A DNA stretch of 47,128 nucleotides from an uncultured Neomegalonema sp. (GTDB lineage: Bacteria; Pseudomonadota; Alphaproteobacteria; Rhodobacterales; Rhodobacteraceae), in the NCBI GenBank assembly GCA_937995735.1, contig CALKIZ010000053.1, positions 1 through 47,128 on the forward strand, given 5' to 3'. The notes beneath the pieces were generated by a model. It was given only the letters and a program-made list of their open reading frames with translations. It searched no databases and was not told the origin of the DNA. Below, in pieces: positions 34,501 through 42,190 of this stretch. Each line of letters begins with the position of its first letter. Within the stretch, counting starts at the first letter, position 1. The position numbers were made by a program, and so were the translations under genes.

Positions 34501-35011
34501 CGAACCCGTCGCCCGAAACTACGCGAAACTGCTTTCCTACAAAGACGAATACGAAGTCGCGCGCCTCTACACTGATGGCCGTTTCGAGAAACGCATCGCA
34601 GAGGCTTTCGACGATGGCGGCACAATCAGCTTCCACCTCGCCCCACCATTTATGGGCGGTAAAGATGCCAGTGGCCGCCCGAAGAAACGCACATTCAGCA
34701 AGCGCATGATGACCGGCTTTCGCATTCTGACAAAGCTAAAGGGTCTGCGCGGCACATGGTTCGATCCGTTCGGACGCACCGAGGAACGCCGCGCCGAACG
34801 TCAACTCATCAAGGATTACGAGGCCGACATAAAACGCGCCCTATCCGCGCCCAACCGCGAGGCAGCACTGGCTCTAGCCACCCTGCCGGATCAAATCCGA
34901 GGCTATGGCCCGGTCAAACTAGAATCCATGAAAGACGCCGCCCTCCGCCGTACGGAACTCCTAGCTGCCCTCGACACAACCGCCGAGGCAACAAACATCG
35001 CAGCGGAATAA
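31577..35011 (+). CDS. Indolepyruvate ferredoxin oxidoreductase, fused form
   Basis: A 1144-residue single-chain 2-oxoacid:ferredoxin oxidoreductase, oxidatively decarboxylating aryl- or branched 2-oxoacids from amino acid breakdown to acyl-CoA. The N-terminal pyrimidine-binding domain has [16 protein letters not shown]. The thiamine diphosphate domain has [23 protein letters not shown], and [41 protein letters not shown] (GDG...N). At about residue 635, [13 protein letters not shown] plus [13 protein letters not shown] form the 4Fe-4S region. The gamma domain (from about 718) begins [25 protein letters not shown], followed by a C-terminal extension. I start at ATG 31577 with GGGAGG seven bases upstream. 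Indole pyruvate specificity is a family name, not proof. Confidence 0.93.
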   Translation: [1144 protein letters not shown]

Positions 35012-35023
35012 ATACGCACTATT

Positions 35024-35058
35024 CCCTCTCCCCTCGGGAGAGGGGTAGGGTGAGGGGC
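35024..35058. repeat. REP-like palindrome, copy A
   Basis: CCCTCTCCC (35024-35032) pairs with GGGAGAGGG (35036-35044) over a 3-nt loop, then GTAGGGTGAGGGGC follows. The 35-nt unit recurs at 35570-35604 in the same orientation with a single difference at its 22nd base. It lies 12 bases after the indolepyruvate oxidoreductase stop and could also act as a terminator. Confidence 0.85.
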
Positions 35059-35078
35059 GACACACGGTAGGACACTTT

Positions 35079-35542
35079 ATGCCTGAAATTCCGATACGTG
35101 CATTCCTGGTATCACTCGTCGTGCTTCGAAAGACAGATGCTCGGCATGAAGTTCTACTCCTCGAACGCACCCAAACCTTAGTAGGAGAATGGTGTCAGGT
35201 TTCCGGGAGTATCGAAGAAGGAGAAACGGCATGGCAAGCCGCCTTGCGTGAACTGAATGAAGAGACAGGATTAAAACCCGGCGCTCTATATTCAGCTGAT
35301 ACATGCGAGCAATTTATGAAGCGGATCGTGATGCAATCACGATGGCTCCGGTGTTTGTTGCCTATGTTGATAAAACCGCGACGGTTACTTTGAACCATGA
35401 GCATAGCGATTATCAATGGGTCGATTTCGATACTGCGAGAGCCATGGTCACTTTTGGCGGGCAAAGGCGTGTTCTTAGCTGGATAGAAGAAGAGTTTATC
35501 AACCGACCACCCAGCCAACATCTTTTGATCCAGATCACCTAA
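35079..35542 (+). pseudogene. Frameshifted NUDIX hydrolase
   Basis: A NUDIX pyrophosphatase of about 154 residues split by a one-base frameshift. The first frame (35079-35393) encodes PEIPIRAFLVSLVVLRK and an intact NUDIX box GSIEEGETAWQAALRELNEETGL (G-x5-E-x7-R-E-L-x-E-E-x-G-L). After ADTCEQF it reads into nonsense (MKRIVMQSRWLRCLL). The family-like sequence YEADRDAITMAPVFVAYV ... HSDYQWVDFDTA ... WIEEEFI resumes in another frame to 35542. Adding one T to the TTT at 35313-35315 would give CEQF-YEADRD without a break. So this is a real pseudogene or a sequencing slip in a short T-run. The catalytic box itself is untouched. It is bracketed by two REP-like copies. Confidence 0.85.
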
Positions 35543-35569
35543 TCGAAGAAATAACATCCTTTGAAACTT

Positions 35570-35604
35570 CCCTCTCCCCTCGGGAGAGGGTTAGGGTGAG
35601 GGGC
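35570..35604. repeat. REP-like palindrome, copy B
   Basis: CCCTCTCCC (35570-35578), loop CTC, GGGAGAGGG (35582-35590), then TTAGGGTGAGGGGC. Same strand as copy A, 546 bases downstream, differing by one base (T at 35591 for G at 35045). Confidence 0.85.
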
Positions 35605-35635
35605 CGCACGATTCATCAACGAAAGCCCCACGCTT

Positions 35636-36679
35636 ATGCAACGCATTTTCGACGGCCATAACGACACGATCAATCATTTGCAGCGGATTGGCGACACCAC
35701 CGGCGAAGGCTTCTTCGAGGGCGGTGTCCTTGCACATCTCGACCTGCCCCGTGCGCGCGAAGGCGGTTTTGCAGGTGGGTTTTTCGCTCTGTGGTCCCCG
35801 GCTCCGAATACGCCGATGAATGAATTCACCGCCGGTGACGGGACGGTCATGCATGAAGACCCGATTGATGCTGTGCCGCCCGAATTCGCACGCGACACGC
35901 TGTTCGCGCAAGCCGATCTCGCCCTTACAATGGCAGAGCAAGACAGCTTTCGCCTTTGCACGAATGCGGCGGAGATCGAAGACGCCGCAGATGATGGCGC
36001 CATCGCCGCGTTGCTGCATTTAGAGGGCGCGGAAGGGATTGGCGAAGATTTGGCCGAACTCGACACCCTCTATGACAAAGGCCTGCGTTCCGTCGGCCCC
36101 GTCTGGTCACGCCCGAATATTTTCGGCCACGGCGTGCCATTTCATTTTGACAAATCGCCCGATACCGGCCCCGGCCTCACCGATGCGGGACAGCGCTTGG
36201 TCAAGCGATGCGCCGTGAAAAACATGATCGTCGATCTCGCCCATATGAACGAGGCCGGTTTTTGGGACATTGCGAAAATCTATGACGGCCCATTGCTCTC
36301 AACGCATTCCGGCGTTCACGCTCTTTGCCCTGCAACAAGGAACCTAACGGCAAAACAGCTTGATGCCATCGCAGAGCGCGGCGGCATTGTCGGTCTGAAC
36401 TATCATTGTTCGTTTCTCCGCAAAGACGGCAAACAGGATTCCGATACGGATTTAGAAATCATGATCCGCCATCTCGACGCCCTTATCAATGCACTAGGCG
36501 AAGACGGCGTGGCGCTCGGGTCAGACTTCGACGGCGCATTGATGCCCGATGCACTCCGTGACGCCAGTAAACTCCCTGCTCTTATCGCCGAGATGGAGAG
36601 CGCAGGTTTCGGCGATGAATTAATCTACAAAATCTGCTGGTTAAACTGGGTCACCATGATCCGCCGGATTGTCGGTTAA
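35636..36679 (+). CDS. M19 family membrane-type dipeptidase
   Basis: A 347-residue zinc dipeptidase (renal dipeptidase family) that cleaves dipeptides, often tolerating a D-residue at the C-terminal position. Zinc-site residues appear as FDGHNDTINH (H-x-D), LLHLEGAEGIG (bridging Glu), DLAHMNEAGFWDI and LSTHSGVHAL (His residues). SDFDGALMPDAL follows near the C-terminus as the substrate loop. There is no signal peptide, so it is cytosolic. The ribosome site is weak (GAAAG). Its neighbour across the sigma pair is a dipeptide epimerase, suggesting joint use of cell-wall dipeptides. Confidence 0.92.
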   Translation: MQRIFDGHNDTINHLQRIGDTTGEGFFEGGVLAHLDLPRAREGGFAGGFFALWSPAPNTPMNEFTAGDGTVMHEDPIDAVPPEFARDTLFAQADLALTMAEQDSFRLCTNAAEIEDAADDGAIAALLHLEGAEGIGEDLAELDTLYDKGLRSVGPVWSRPNIFGHGVPFHFDKSPDTGPGLTDAGQRLVKRCAVKNMIVDLAHMNEAGFWDIAKIYDGPLLSTHSGVHALCPATRNLTAKQLDAIAERGGIVGLNYHCSFLRKDGKQDSDTDLEIMIRHLDALINALGEDGVALGSDFDGALMPDALRDASKLPALIAEMESAGFGDELIYKICWLNWVTMIRRIVG

Positions 36680-36727
36680 AAGCCTCTTCCAATCGTAATT
36701 TAGCAGTTCACACTTAAAACACCTCGT

Positions 36728-36750
36728 CGTGACCATGATTGTACGTCACG
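36728..36750. promoter_or_regulatory. Inverted repeat upstream of sigma factor
   Basis: CGTGAC (36728-36733) and GTCACG (36745-36750) are perfect inverted arms with an 11-bp centre, about 56 bases before the sigma factor start. Candidate operator; spacing does not fit the CRP/FNR pattern. Confidence 0.35.
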
Positions 36751-36805
36751 CGGCAGCGGTTATGCTAAATAATACGTTCAGGCGTTTGGAAGGGACAGTT
36801 TGTCC

Positions 36806-37315
36806 ATGGCGGAACAGAACGAAGTTCAGGCGGGTATAACGCCGCTTTTCCCTCGATTATGGCGCTATTGCCTCGTATTAACCAGCAATCATGATCGCGC
36901 AAACGACCTCGCTCAAGCTACTTGTCTCCGTGCCATTGAAAAGGCGCATCAATTCGAAAAAGGAACAAATTTAGATCGTTGGCTGTTTCGAATTGCTCAA
37001 CGACTTTGGTTTAATGAACTTCGAGCCACCGCAGTCAGACAAGGTGGAGGACTTGCCACATTAGACGAAATCGAAATACCTGATCCAAAATCTGACTCTG
37101 AAACGAATTTATATGCCCGTGAAGTGTTATTATCAGTGACTAGACTGCCAGAGGCGCAACGAATGACAGTGCTATTGGTTTATTTAGAAGGTTATAGTTA
37201 CCGCGAAGCTGCGGTTGAACTGGATATCCCTGTCGGGACGGTCATGAGCAGGTTATCGGCGGCACGTGCCAAGCTCACAAGCGAAACCTCTTTTAAGAAG
37301 TTGAAGCACGGATGA
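36806..37315 (+). CDS. ECF-type RNA polymerase sigma factor
   Basis: A 169-residue ECF sigma factor. Region 2 spans about residues 10-75 (LFPRLWRYCLVLTSNHDRANDLAQATCLRAIEKAHQFEKGTNLDRWLFRIAQRLWFNELR). Region 4 is at 105-165 (LPEAQRMTVLLVYLEGYSYREAAVELDIPVGTVMSRLSAARAKL), with the helix-turn-helix YREAAVELDIPVGTVMSRL. ATG 36806 and TTG 36800 are both possible; GGAAGGGA at 36787-36794 is spaced better for the TTG, so the start is uncertain by two codons. Its stop overlaps the anti-sigma start (37312-37315), the classic coupled pair. No ECF-type GGAAC promoter seen by eye. Confidence 0.92.
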   Translation: MAEQNEVQAGITPLFPRLWRYCLVLTSNHDRANDLAQATCLRAIEKAHQFEKGTNLDRWLFRIAQRLWFNELRATAVRQGGGLATLDEIEIPDPKSDSETNLYAREVLLSVTRLPEAQRMTVLLVYLEGYSYREAAVELDIPVGTVMSRLSAARAKLTSETSFKKLKHG

Positions 37316-38061
37316 GCCAGCAATTAAGTTTTTCGGATGACGAATTGACAGCGTGGCTTGACGGTGAAGCCGAGCAATCGCGTGCAAATCTTATCAAGGA
37401 TGCAATGGAGCGCGATCCGGTTCTGCGTGCCCACATTGAAAACCTGTCCATTGATATGGATGCAATGAAAACTGCTTTTGATTCGCTGCTCACAAAAGCG
37501 CCAAAGATGCCTGTTATTGATGCGGGAGAATCAGTTCCGAAGCCAGCTAATACGTGGTCCGGCTGGCGTTCTGCGACAGCGGCAATAGCCATCATTGCCG
37601 CAGGCGCAGTTGGCTATATATCTGCGAATACTCAAGACACCAGTTGGCGCGGCTATGTTGCGGCATATCAGGCGCTTTATATCAACGAGACCCTTGCCTC
37701 AATCGACCGCGCGGATGATGCCCTTGATGAGGAATTATCCAGAATCTCGAATGCAATAGCAAAATCTATTGATTTGTCTGCGCTACAAGCCGTTGACGCG
37801 CTCAATTATAAAAGGGCGCAAGTCTTGGGCTTCGAGGGGCGTCCGCTCATCCAACTCGCCTTTCTGACAGACCAAGGCGATCCGGTTGCTCTTTGCATAA
37901 TTCGCGCGGAAGACGGCGAAGCAATGTCAACTGTTCTCAAAGATATGGAAGGCATGAGCAGCGCATCCTGGGCTGATGAAAGCTTCGAATACCTGTTGAT
38001 TGGCAGCGGCGATGACGCATTGATTGAAAAAGCGGCAAAGGCTTTTTCCTCCACAATCTGA
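37312..38061 (+). CDS. Anti-sigma factor, single-pass membrane protein
   Basis: A 249-residue cognate anti-sigma factor. The N-terminal cytosolic part SFSDDELTAWLDGEAEQSRANLIKDAMERDPVLRAHIENL has the zinc-less anti-sigma pattern 'D-E-x-L-x-A-x-L-D-G'. One transmembrane helix lies at about residues 86-106 (RSATAAIAIIAAGAVGYISA). The remaining ~140 residues form a periplasmic sensor domain (ALNYKRAQVLGFEGRPLIQLAFLTDQGDPVALCIIR ... SFEYLLIGSGDDALIEKAA). No His/Cys zinc motif is evident, so redox sensing through zinc is unlikely. Translationally coupled to the sigma factor. The signal sensed is unknown. Confidence 0.88.
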   Translation: MSQQLSFSDDELTAWLDGEAEQSRANLIKDAMERDPVLRAHIENLSIDMDAMKTAFDSLLTKAPKMPVIDAGESVPKPANTWSGWRSATAAIAIIAAGAVGYISANTQDTSWRGYVAAYQALYINETLASIDRADDALDEELSRISNAIAKSIDLSALQAVDALNYKRAQVLGFEGRPLIQLAFLTDQGDPVALCIIRAEDGEAMSTVLKDMEGMSSASWADESFEYLLIGSGDDALIEKAAKAFSSTI

Positions 38062-38083
38062 CGCCAGAAAAGCACACCTGAAA

Positions 38084-38107
38084 GTCCAGCGCACGAATCC
38101 GCTGGAC
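38084..38107 (+). terminator. Hairpin between anti-sigma and dgcN
   Basis: GTCCAGCG (38084-38091) and CGCTGGAC (38100-38107) form a perfect 8-bp stem over an 8-nt loop, 23 bases after the anti-sigma stop. No T-run follows. Confidence 0.5.
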
Positions 38108-38165
38108 CTACCTGCATCCAATATGCCTCCCTGCACTCGATTCGAGAATCTAGGGGACCTCACCG

Positions 38166-39161
38166 ATGCTTAAAACGCCATATTTGCTCTTTTTAGGCGA
38201 TGCCCACGACCAACTTTCTGCCAAAGTTGCGCAGGGTATCGTCGATTGGCGCCCCGATAATGCATTGGGCCAGATGCGGCTTGCAGGTTGTAAAGCCGAT
38301 GTTGGCATAGCAGACATGACAATCGAAGAAGCAATCGCCAAAGGCGCAGGCACATTGGTTGTTGGCGTAGCAAACCGGGGCGGCTTTATCGCCGATACGT
38401 GGATTGATGAATTGGTCAAGGCTCTCGAGTCCGGCCTAGACATCGCAGCGGGCCTTCACAACAAGCTCGCGGATATTCCAATTCTCGTTGATACCGCCGC
38501 CAAGCATGGCCGCAAGCTGTTTGACGTGCGCCACGCAACTGAAAGCTATCCCGTCGGCAGCGGAGCCAAAAGAACCGGCAAGCGCCTCTTACCCGTTGGG
38601 ACAGATTGCTCCTGTGGGAAGATGTACACCGCGCTGGCCATCGAAAAAGAAATGCGCGCACGGGGTTGGAAAGCCGATTTCCGCGCCACGGGGCAGACGG
38701 GCATACTCATCACCGGATCGGGCGTTCCCTTAGATGCCGTGATTTCAGACTTTATCGCCGGAGCCATAGAAACACTCGCTCCTGAAAACGATGTCGACCA
38801 TTGGGATTTGATCGAGGGCCAAGGCTCCCTCTTCCACCCTGCTTACGCTGGCGTGACGACAGGGCTAATTCACGGCTCGCAAGCTGATGCGCTCGTGATG
38901 TGCCACGAACCAACCAGAACACACATGCGCGCCCTCCCCGATTATCCCGTGCGCGATATGGCCGACCTCATGCCTTATGCTTTGCAAATGGCACAGCTTA
39001 CAAACCCGGATGTGAAATTCGTCGGCATCGCCATCAACACCAAAAACCTCCACGAAGAAGAGGCAATGACTTACCTCGCCAGCACCGAAGAGCGCTTTGG
39101 CCTGCCCACCGTAGACCCGGTACGCACAGGGGTTGGCCGCATTGTCGATACGCTCGCATGA
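38166..39161 (+). CDS. dgcN: DUF1611 N-acetyltransferase DgcN
   Basis: A 331-residue DUF1611 protein. The N-terminal domain (LLFLGDAHDQLSAKVAQGIVDWRP, VVGVANRGG) is Rossmann-like. The central P-loop-like segment PVGTDCSCGKMYTALAIEKEMRARGWKADFRATGQTGILI and DHWDLIEGQGSLFHPAYAGVTTGLIHGSQADALVMCHEP are diagnostic. As I recall, DgcN has been shown to N-acetylate D-glutamate, with DgcA then racemising the product, so that D-Glu can be used as a nutrient. The dgcA gene overlaps its stop by four bases, exactly the known pairing. Assignment rests on the pairing plus the DUF1611 motifs. Confidence 0.85.
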   Translation: MLKTPYLLFLGDAHDQLSAKVAQGIVDWRPDNALGQMRLAGCKADVGIADMTIEEAIAKGAGTLVVGVANRGGFIADTWIDELVKALESGLDIAAGLHNKLADIPILVDTAAKHGRKLFDVRHATESYPVGSGAKRTGKRLLPVGTDCSCGKMYTALAIEKEMRARGWKADFRATGQTGILITGSGVPLDAVISDFIAGAIETLAPENDVDHWDLIEGQGSLFHPAYAGVTTGLIHGSQADALVMCHEPTRTHMRALPDYPVRDMADLMPYALQMAQLTNPDVKFVGIAINTKNLHEEEAMTYLASTEERFGLPTVDPVRTGVGRIVDTLA

Positions 39162-40138
39162 TCAGCGTTTCAGCAAAAATAGAACGCTTCAAACTGCGTG
39201 AAGTCTTTACGATCTCGCGGGGGTCACGCACAGAAGCAGAAGTCGTTACGGTCATCGCACAAGATGCCGCACACAAGGGATGGGGCGAAGCCGTTCCCTA
39301 TAAACACTACGGCGAGACCCCTGACAGCGTTCTGGCACAGATCAAACAGATGGCCACCGCGATTGCAAACGAGGCAGACCCCATTGCCGCTTTGCAATCC
39401 CATCCCGCAGGCGCAGCCCGCAATGCGCTCGATTGTGCCTTATGGGACTTGCGGGCAAAATCAACGGGCCGTCCGGTTTGGGATTTACTCGGCTTGACAG
39501 CACCCGCGACAGTCACCACTGCCTTTACGCTTTCACTGGAAAGCCCGGATGTCATGCGCGAGAAAGCGGCAAGAGAATCCGCGCGGCCTTTGCTGAAAAT
39601 CAAACTCGGCGGCGAAGACGACCTTGCGCGGCTGGAGGCGGTCCGCGACGGCGCACCAAATTCCGACATTATAGTCGATGCCAATGAAGGCTGGACCGTA
39701 GAAAGCTATACCGAAATCGCCCCGACACTCCTTCGCCTCGGGGTCAAGATGGTCGAACAACCCTTGCCCGCCGGTGAGGATGCCGCCCTTGCCGGAATCG
39801 ACCGCCCTTTGCCGGTTTGTGCGGATGAATCCTGCCATACCAGCGCATCGCTGCCCGACCTCAAAGGCAAGTACGATATGATCAATATCAAGCTCGATAA
39901 GACAGGCGGCCTAACCGAAGCCCTCAAACTGCGGGAAGATGCCCGCGCTGCAGGCTTTCAGGTCATGATGGGCTGTATGGTCGGTACATCTTTGGCAATG
40001 GCCCCCGCCGTACTTGTCGCTCAGGGCGCGGAAGTTATCGACCTCGATGGCCCCCTCCTCCTTGGCGAAGACCGCGATCCGCCGATTACATTCAAGGGCA
40101 GCTTAATGTCCGCACCATCACCAGCGCTATGGGGATAG
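39158..40138 (+). CDS. dgcA: DgcA-type N-acetyl-Glu racemase / dipeptide epimerase
   Basis: A 326-residue enolase-superfamily enzyme of the dipeptide-epimerase branch. The capping domain starts ISVSAKIERFKLREVFTISRGSRTEAEVVTVIAQD. The barrel carries LLKIKLGGEDDLARLEAVRDG (K-x-K base), IIVDANEGW (metal Asp), MVEQPLP (metal Glu), VCADESCHT (metal Asp) and YDMINIKLDKTGG (second base Lys), ending MMGCMVGTSLAMAPA. Known activities of this branch are L-Ala-D/L-Glu epimerisation in murein recycling and N-acetyl-D-Glu racemisation; adjacency to dgcN favours the latter. I start at ATG 39158, overlapping the dgcN stop; the frame is open to 38900 but that part is dgcN. Confidence 0.85.
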   Translation: MISVSAKIERFKLREVFTISRGSRTEAEVVTVIAQDAAHKGWGEAVPYKHYGETPDSVLAQIKQMATAIANEADPIAALQSHPAGAARNALDCALWDLRAKSTGRPVWDLLGLTAPATVTTAFTLSLESPDVMREKAARESARPLLKIKLGGEDDLARLEAVRDGAPNSDIIVDANEGWTVESYTEIAPTLLRLGVKMVEQPLPAGEDAALAGIDRPLPVCADESCHTSASLPDLKGKYDMINIKLDKTGGLTEALKLREDARAAGFQVMMGCMVGTSLAMAPAVLVAQGAEVIDLDGPLLLGEDRDPPITFKGSLMSAPSPALWG

Positions 40139-40145
40139 CATAGCG

Positions 40146-41168
40146 TTATGAGACGAGCGCTGCTTGCGGCGCGTCGTTGGTCACCGACTCACCATCGAGC
40201 AACGCATTCCAAACCGAAACCGCCTTCGCATTTTCATCTCTGGCGTTTTGCTTTGCTTGCTCCGCGCGAACCGCATCCCATGTTTTTTCTGGCGGATGAG
40301 CAAAGAGCTTCACCCACGGAGCCAGACTGCGATCAACAACCATACCGCCTTCTTGCGTCACTTGTTCCGGCAAGCCGTCCACATCACTCACGATCACTGG
40401 ACGACCTGCGGCTCTGGCCTCCACACAGCTCAAACCATACGGTTCCCAACGCGACGGCAGAATAGCAACGTCAATCGCTTCATAAGCCTCGGCAGGATCA
40501 TCCGTGCGCCCGTGAAACGTTACATTCGACGTATCATACGCCTGCGCTTCTAAGGCTTCACGTTTTGGACCGTCACCAAATATTTCGAGCGTCGCGTTTT
40601 TGGGTGCAATGAGCTTCCAAGCCTCGATAACTACATCCAAACCTTTTTGCTCATCAAGCCGTCCCACAAAACCATACCGGATAGTCTTGCTCGGTTTAGC
40701 CGGTGCAATGGCAAGAAAAGGCGCAAGATCAACCAACGGCGTCGCGACGACCGTCTTGCTTTCAGGAGCAACACCAATCGAATGCATCCAACCCGCTTGA
40801 CCTTTCGAGACACAAACCACCTGATCAAACAAGGCATAGACCGTGCGCAGCAGAGTATGAAACCGCTTTTTATTCGGAACTCTGTGCTCTTCGAACCCGG
40901 CGGAATAACTGTGTTCAACATGGATCAACCGCGCCGAAGGATTACACGCGCGCAGGGCAATCAACATTGGCAGACTGCGCCACGAAATCGCCAAATGCGA
41001 GACAATCGTCGCCGCCGAATATTTCCGCGCCCGCATCGAATGACGCTGAACATGGAACACCTCATCACACGGACGCAACGCGGCAAGGCAGCCGAGAAAA
41101 CGTGTAACACCGCCCATTCTGCGGTCATCAACGAGGTGAGCAACTTTATCAGAAAATTGACAATCCAT
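40146..41168 (-). CDS. Family GT4 glycosyltransferase
   Basis: A 340-residue GT-B fold glycosyltransferase of the GT4 (glycos_transf_1) group. The donor-binding C-terminal domain has RYGFVGRLDEQKGLDVVIEAWKLI, LEIFGDGPKREALEAQA and VAILPSRWEPYGLSCVEARAAGRPVIVSDVDGLPE, the classic E-x7-E signature (E-P-Y-G-L-S-C-V-E). The N-terminal domain has GGVTRFLGCLAAL. It is cytosolic, probably membrane-associated, and adds a sugar to a lipid-linked chain. It ends the minus-strand polysaccharide group, 4 bases from the GT2 upstream, and converges on dgcA. Sugar specificity unknown. Confidence 0.88.
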   Translation of the reverse strand: MDCQFSDKVAHLVDDRRMGGVTRFLGCLAALRPCDEVFHVQRHSMRARKYSAATIVSHLAISWRSLPMLIALRACNPSARLIHVEHSYSAGFEEHRVPNKKRFHTLLRTVYALFDQVVCVSKGQAGWMHSIGVAPESKTVVATPLVDLAPFLAIAPAKPSKTIRYGFVGRLDEQKGLDVVIEAWKLIAPKNATLEIFGDGPKREALEAQAYDTSNVTFHGRTDDPAEAYEAIDVAILPSRWEPYGLSCVEARAAGRPVIVSDVDGLPEQVTQEGGMVVDRSLAPWVKLFAHPPEKTWDAVRAEQAKQNARDENAKAVSVWNALLDGESVTNDAPQAALVS

Positions 41169-41172
41169 GATC

Positions 41173-42174
41173 TTATCCCCCTGCTTTCATTGGAAAGGAC
41201 CGCAGCCCCGACAGCAATAATCCCTCAATCGCCGCATAAATACGCGCGCCCGTGACACGCAGTACCGTCGCGGCTCCGAATGTCGTAATCGTCTTCAACG
41301 GTTGATCGAGAAAGATACGCGGCGAGCTTGCAAAAGACGCTTTCGCAAATGCCCAAGCGAGGCCCGGCTGACGCAAGCTAATGGCGCGCCGCGCGAGATA
41401 CCGCAACTGGCAAGCCTTCGCGAGCGCACCATGCTCTGCGATAAACTCCGGTGCATACGCAGCCGTCTTTTGAACCATCTGCAACCACGTATCGTATTGC
41501 CGCAAGACATTCGCCGACAAGCCAGCCGGATTAACACGATAGCCGGTCAGTTGCTCAGCAATGCCTTCAATCTTCCATGATGTTTGCAGCGACAAACGAA
41601 TCCAACATTCAATATCGGTGCTTTGGCGCAGGTCTTCATCGAACCAGCACGTATGCCCCTCAACAGGATGAGGATGCGCGATTTCATCCAGCATCGCGCG
41701 CCGCATAACAGGGGTCGACCCATTGCCGACGGGGTTCCGGTACAGCAAATCTGCGGGCGTAATATCCTTCGTTTGCGGCGTCTGGCGCAATCCGGTCGGA
41801 TTACTCTCCAGATCAATCATCCAGCTTCCAGCAAAGGACAGCCCAACCGCCGGATCGCTTTGCAGATGCTCGATTTGTTTTTCCAGCTTTGTCGGCGCCC
41901 AAATATCATCAGCATCCAGCAATCCAATCAAATCGCCGCGCGCCATTCTAATACCGGTATTGCGGGCACTGTTCAGACCGCCATTTTTCTGTTGAACCAT
42001 CAACAGCCGCTCGTCGTTATACGAATGAACGATACCGACGGAATTGTCGGTTGACCCGTCATCCACAACCAGCACTTCAAACGCGCCATAAGTCTGAGCC
42101 AATGCAGAGTCGATAGCTTCGCGCAGCGTCGCTTCACCATTGTAGACGGGTATTACGATTGTTGCGAATTCCAT
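41173..42174 (-). CDS. Family GT2 glycosyltransferase (first)
   Basis: A 333-residue GT-A glycosyltransferase of family 2. ATIVIPVYNGEATLREAIDSALAQTYGAFEVLVVDDGSTDNS is the nucleotide-binding start, RNTGIRMARGDLIGLLDADDIWAP includes the D-x-D metal motif (DADD), and GHTCWFDEDLRQSTDIECWIRLSLQ carries the acceptor-side E-D-like pair. I start at ATG 42174 with AAGGA eight bases upstream; the frame is open to 42255 but overlaps the upstream gene. It resembles its neighbour at 42191-43126, suggesting duplication. Probably elongates the repeat unit. Confidence 0.9.
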   Translation of the reverse strand: MEFATIVIPVYNGEATLREAIDSALAQTYGAFEVLVVDDGSTDNSVGIVHSYNDERLLMVQQKNGGLNSARNTGIRMARGDLIGLLDADDIWAPTKLEKQIEHLQSDPAVGLSFAGSWMIDLESNPTGLRQTPQTKDITPADLLYRNPVGNGSTPVMRRAMLDEIAHPHPVEGHTCWFDEDLRQSTDIECWIRLSLQTSWKIEGIAEQLTGYRVNPAGLSANVLRQYDTWLQMVQKTAAYAPEFIAEHGALAKACQLRYLARRAISLRQPGLAWAFAKASFASSPRIFLDQPLKTITTFGAATVLRVTGARIYAAIEGLLLSGLRSFPMKAGG

Positions 42175-42190
42175 GAGAGTGATCCTTGCT

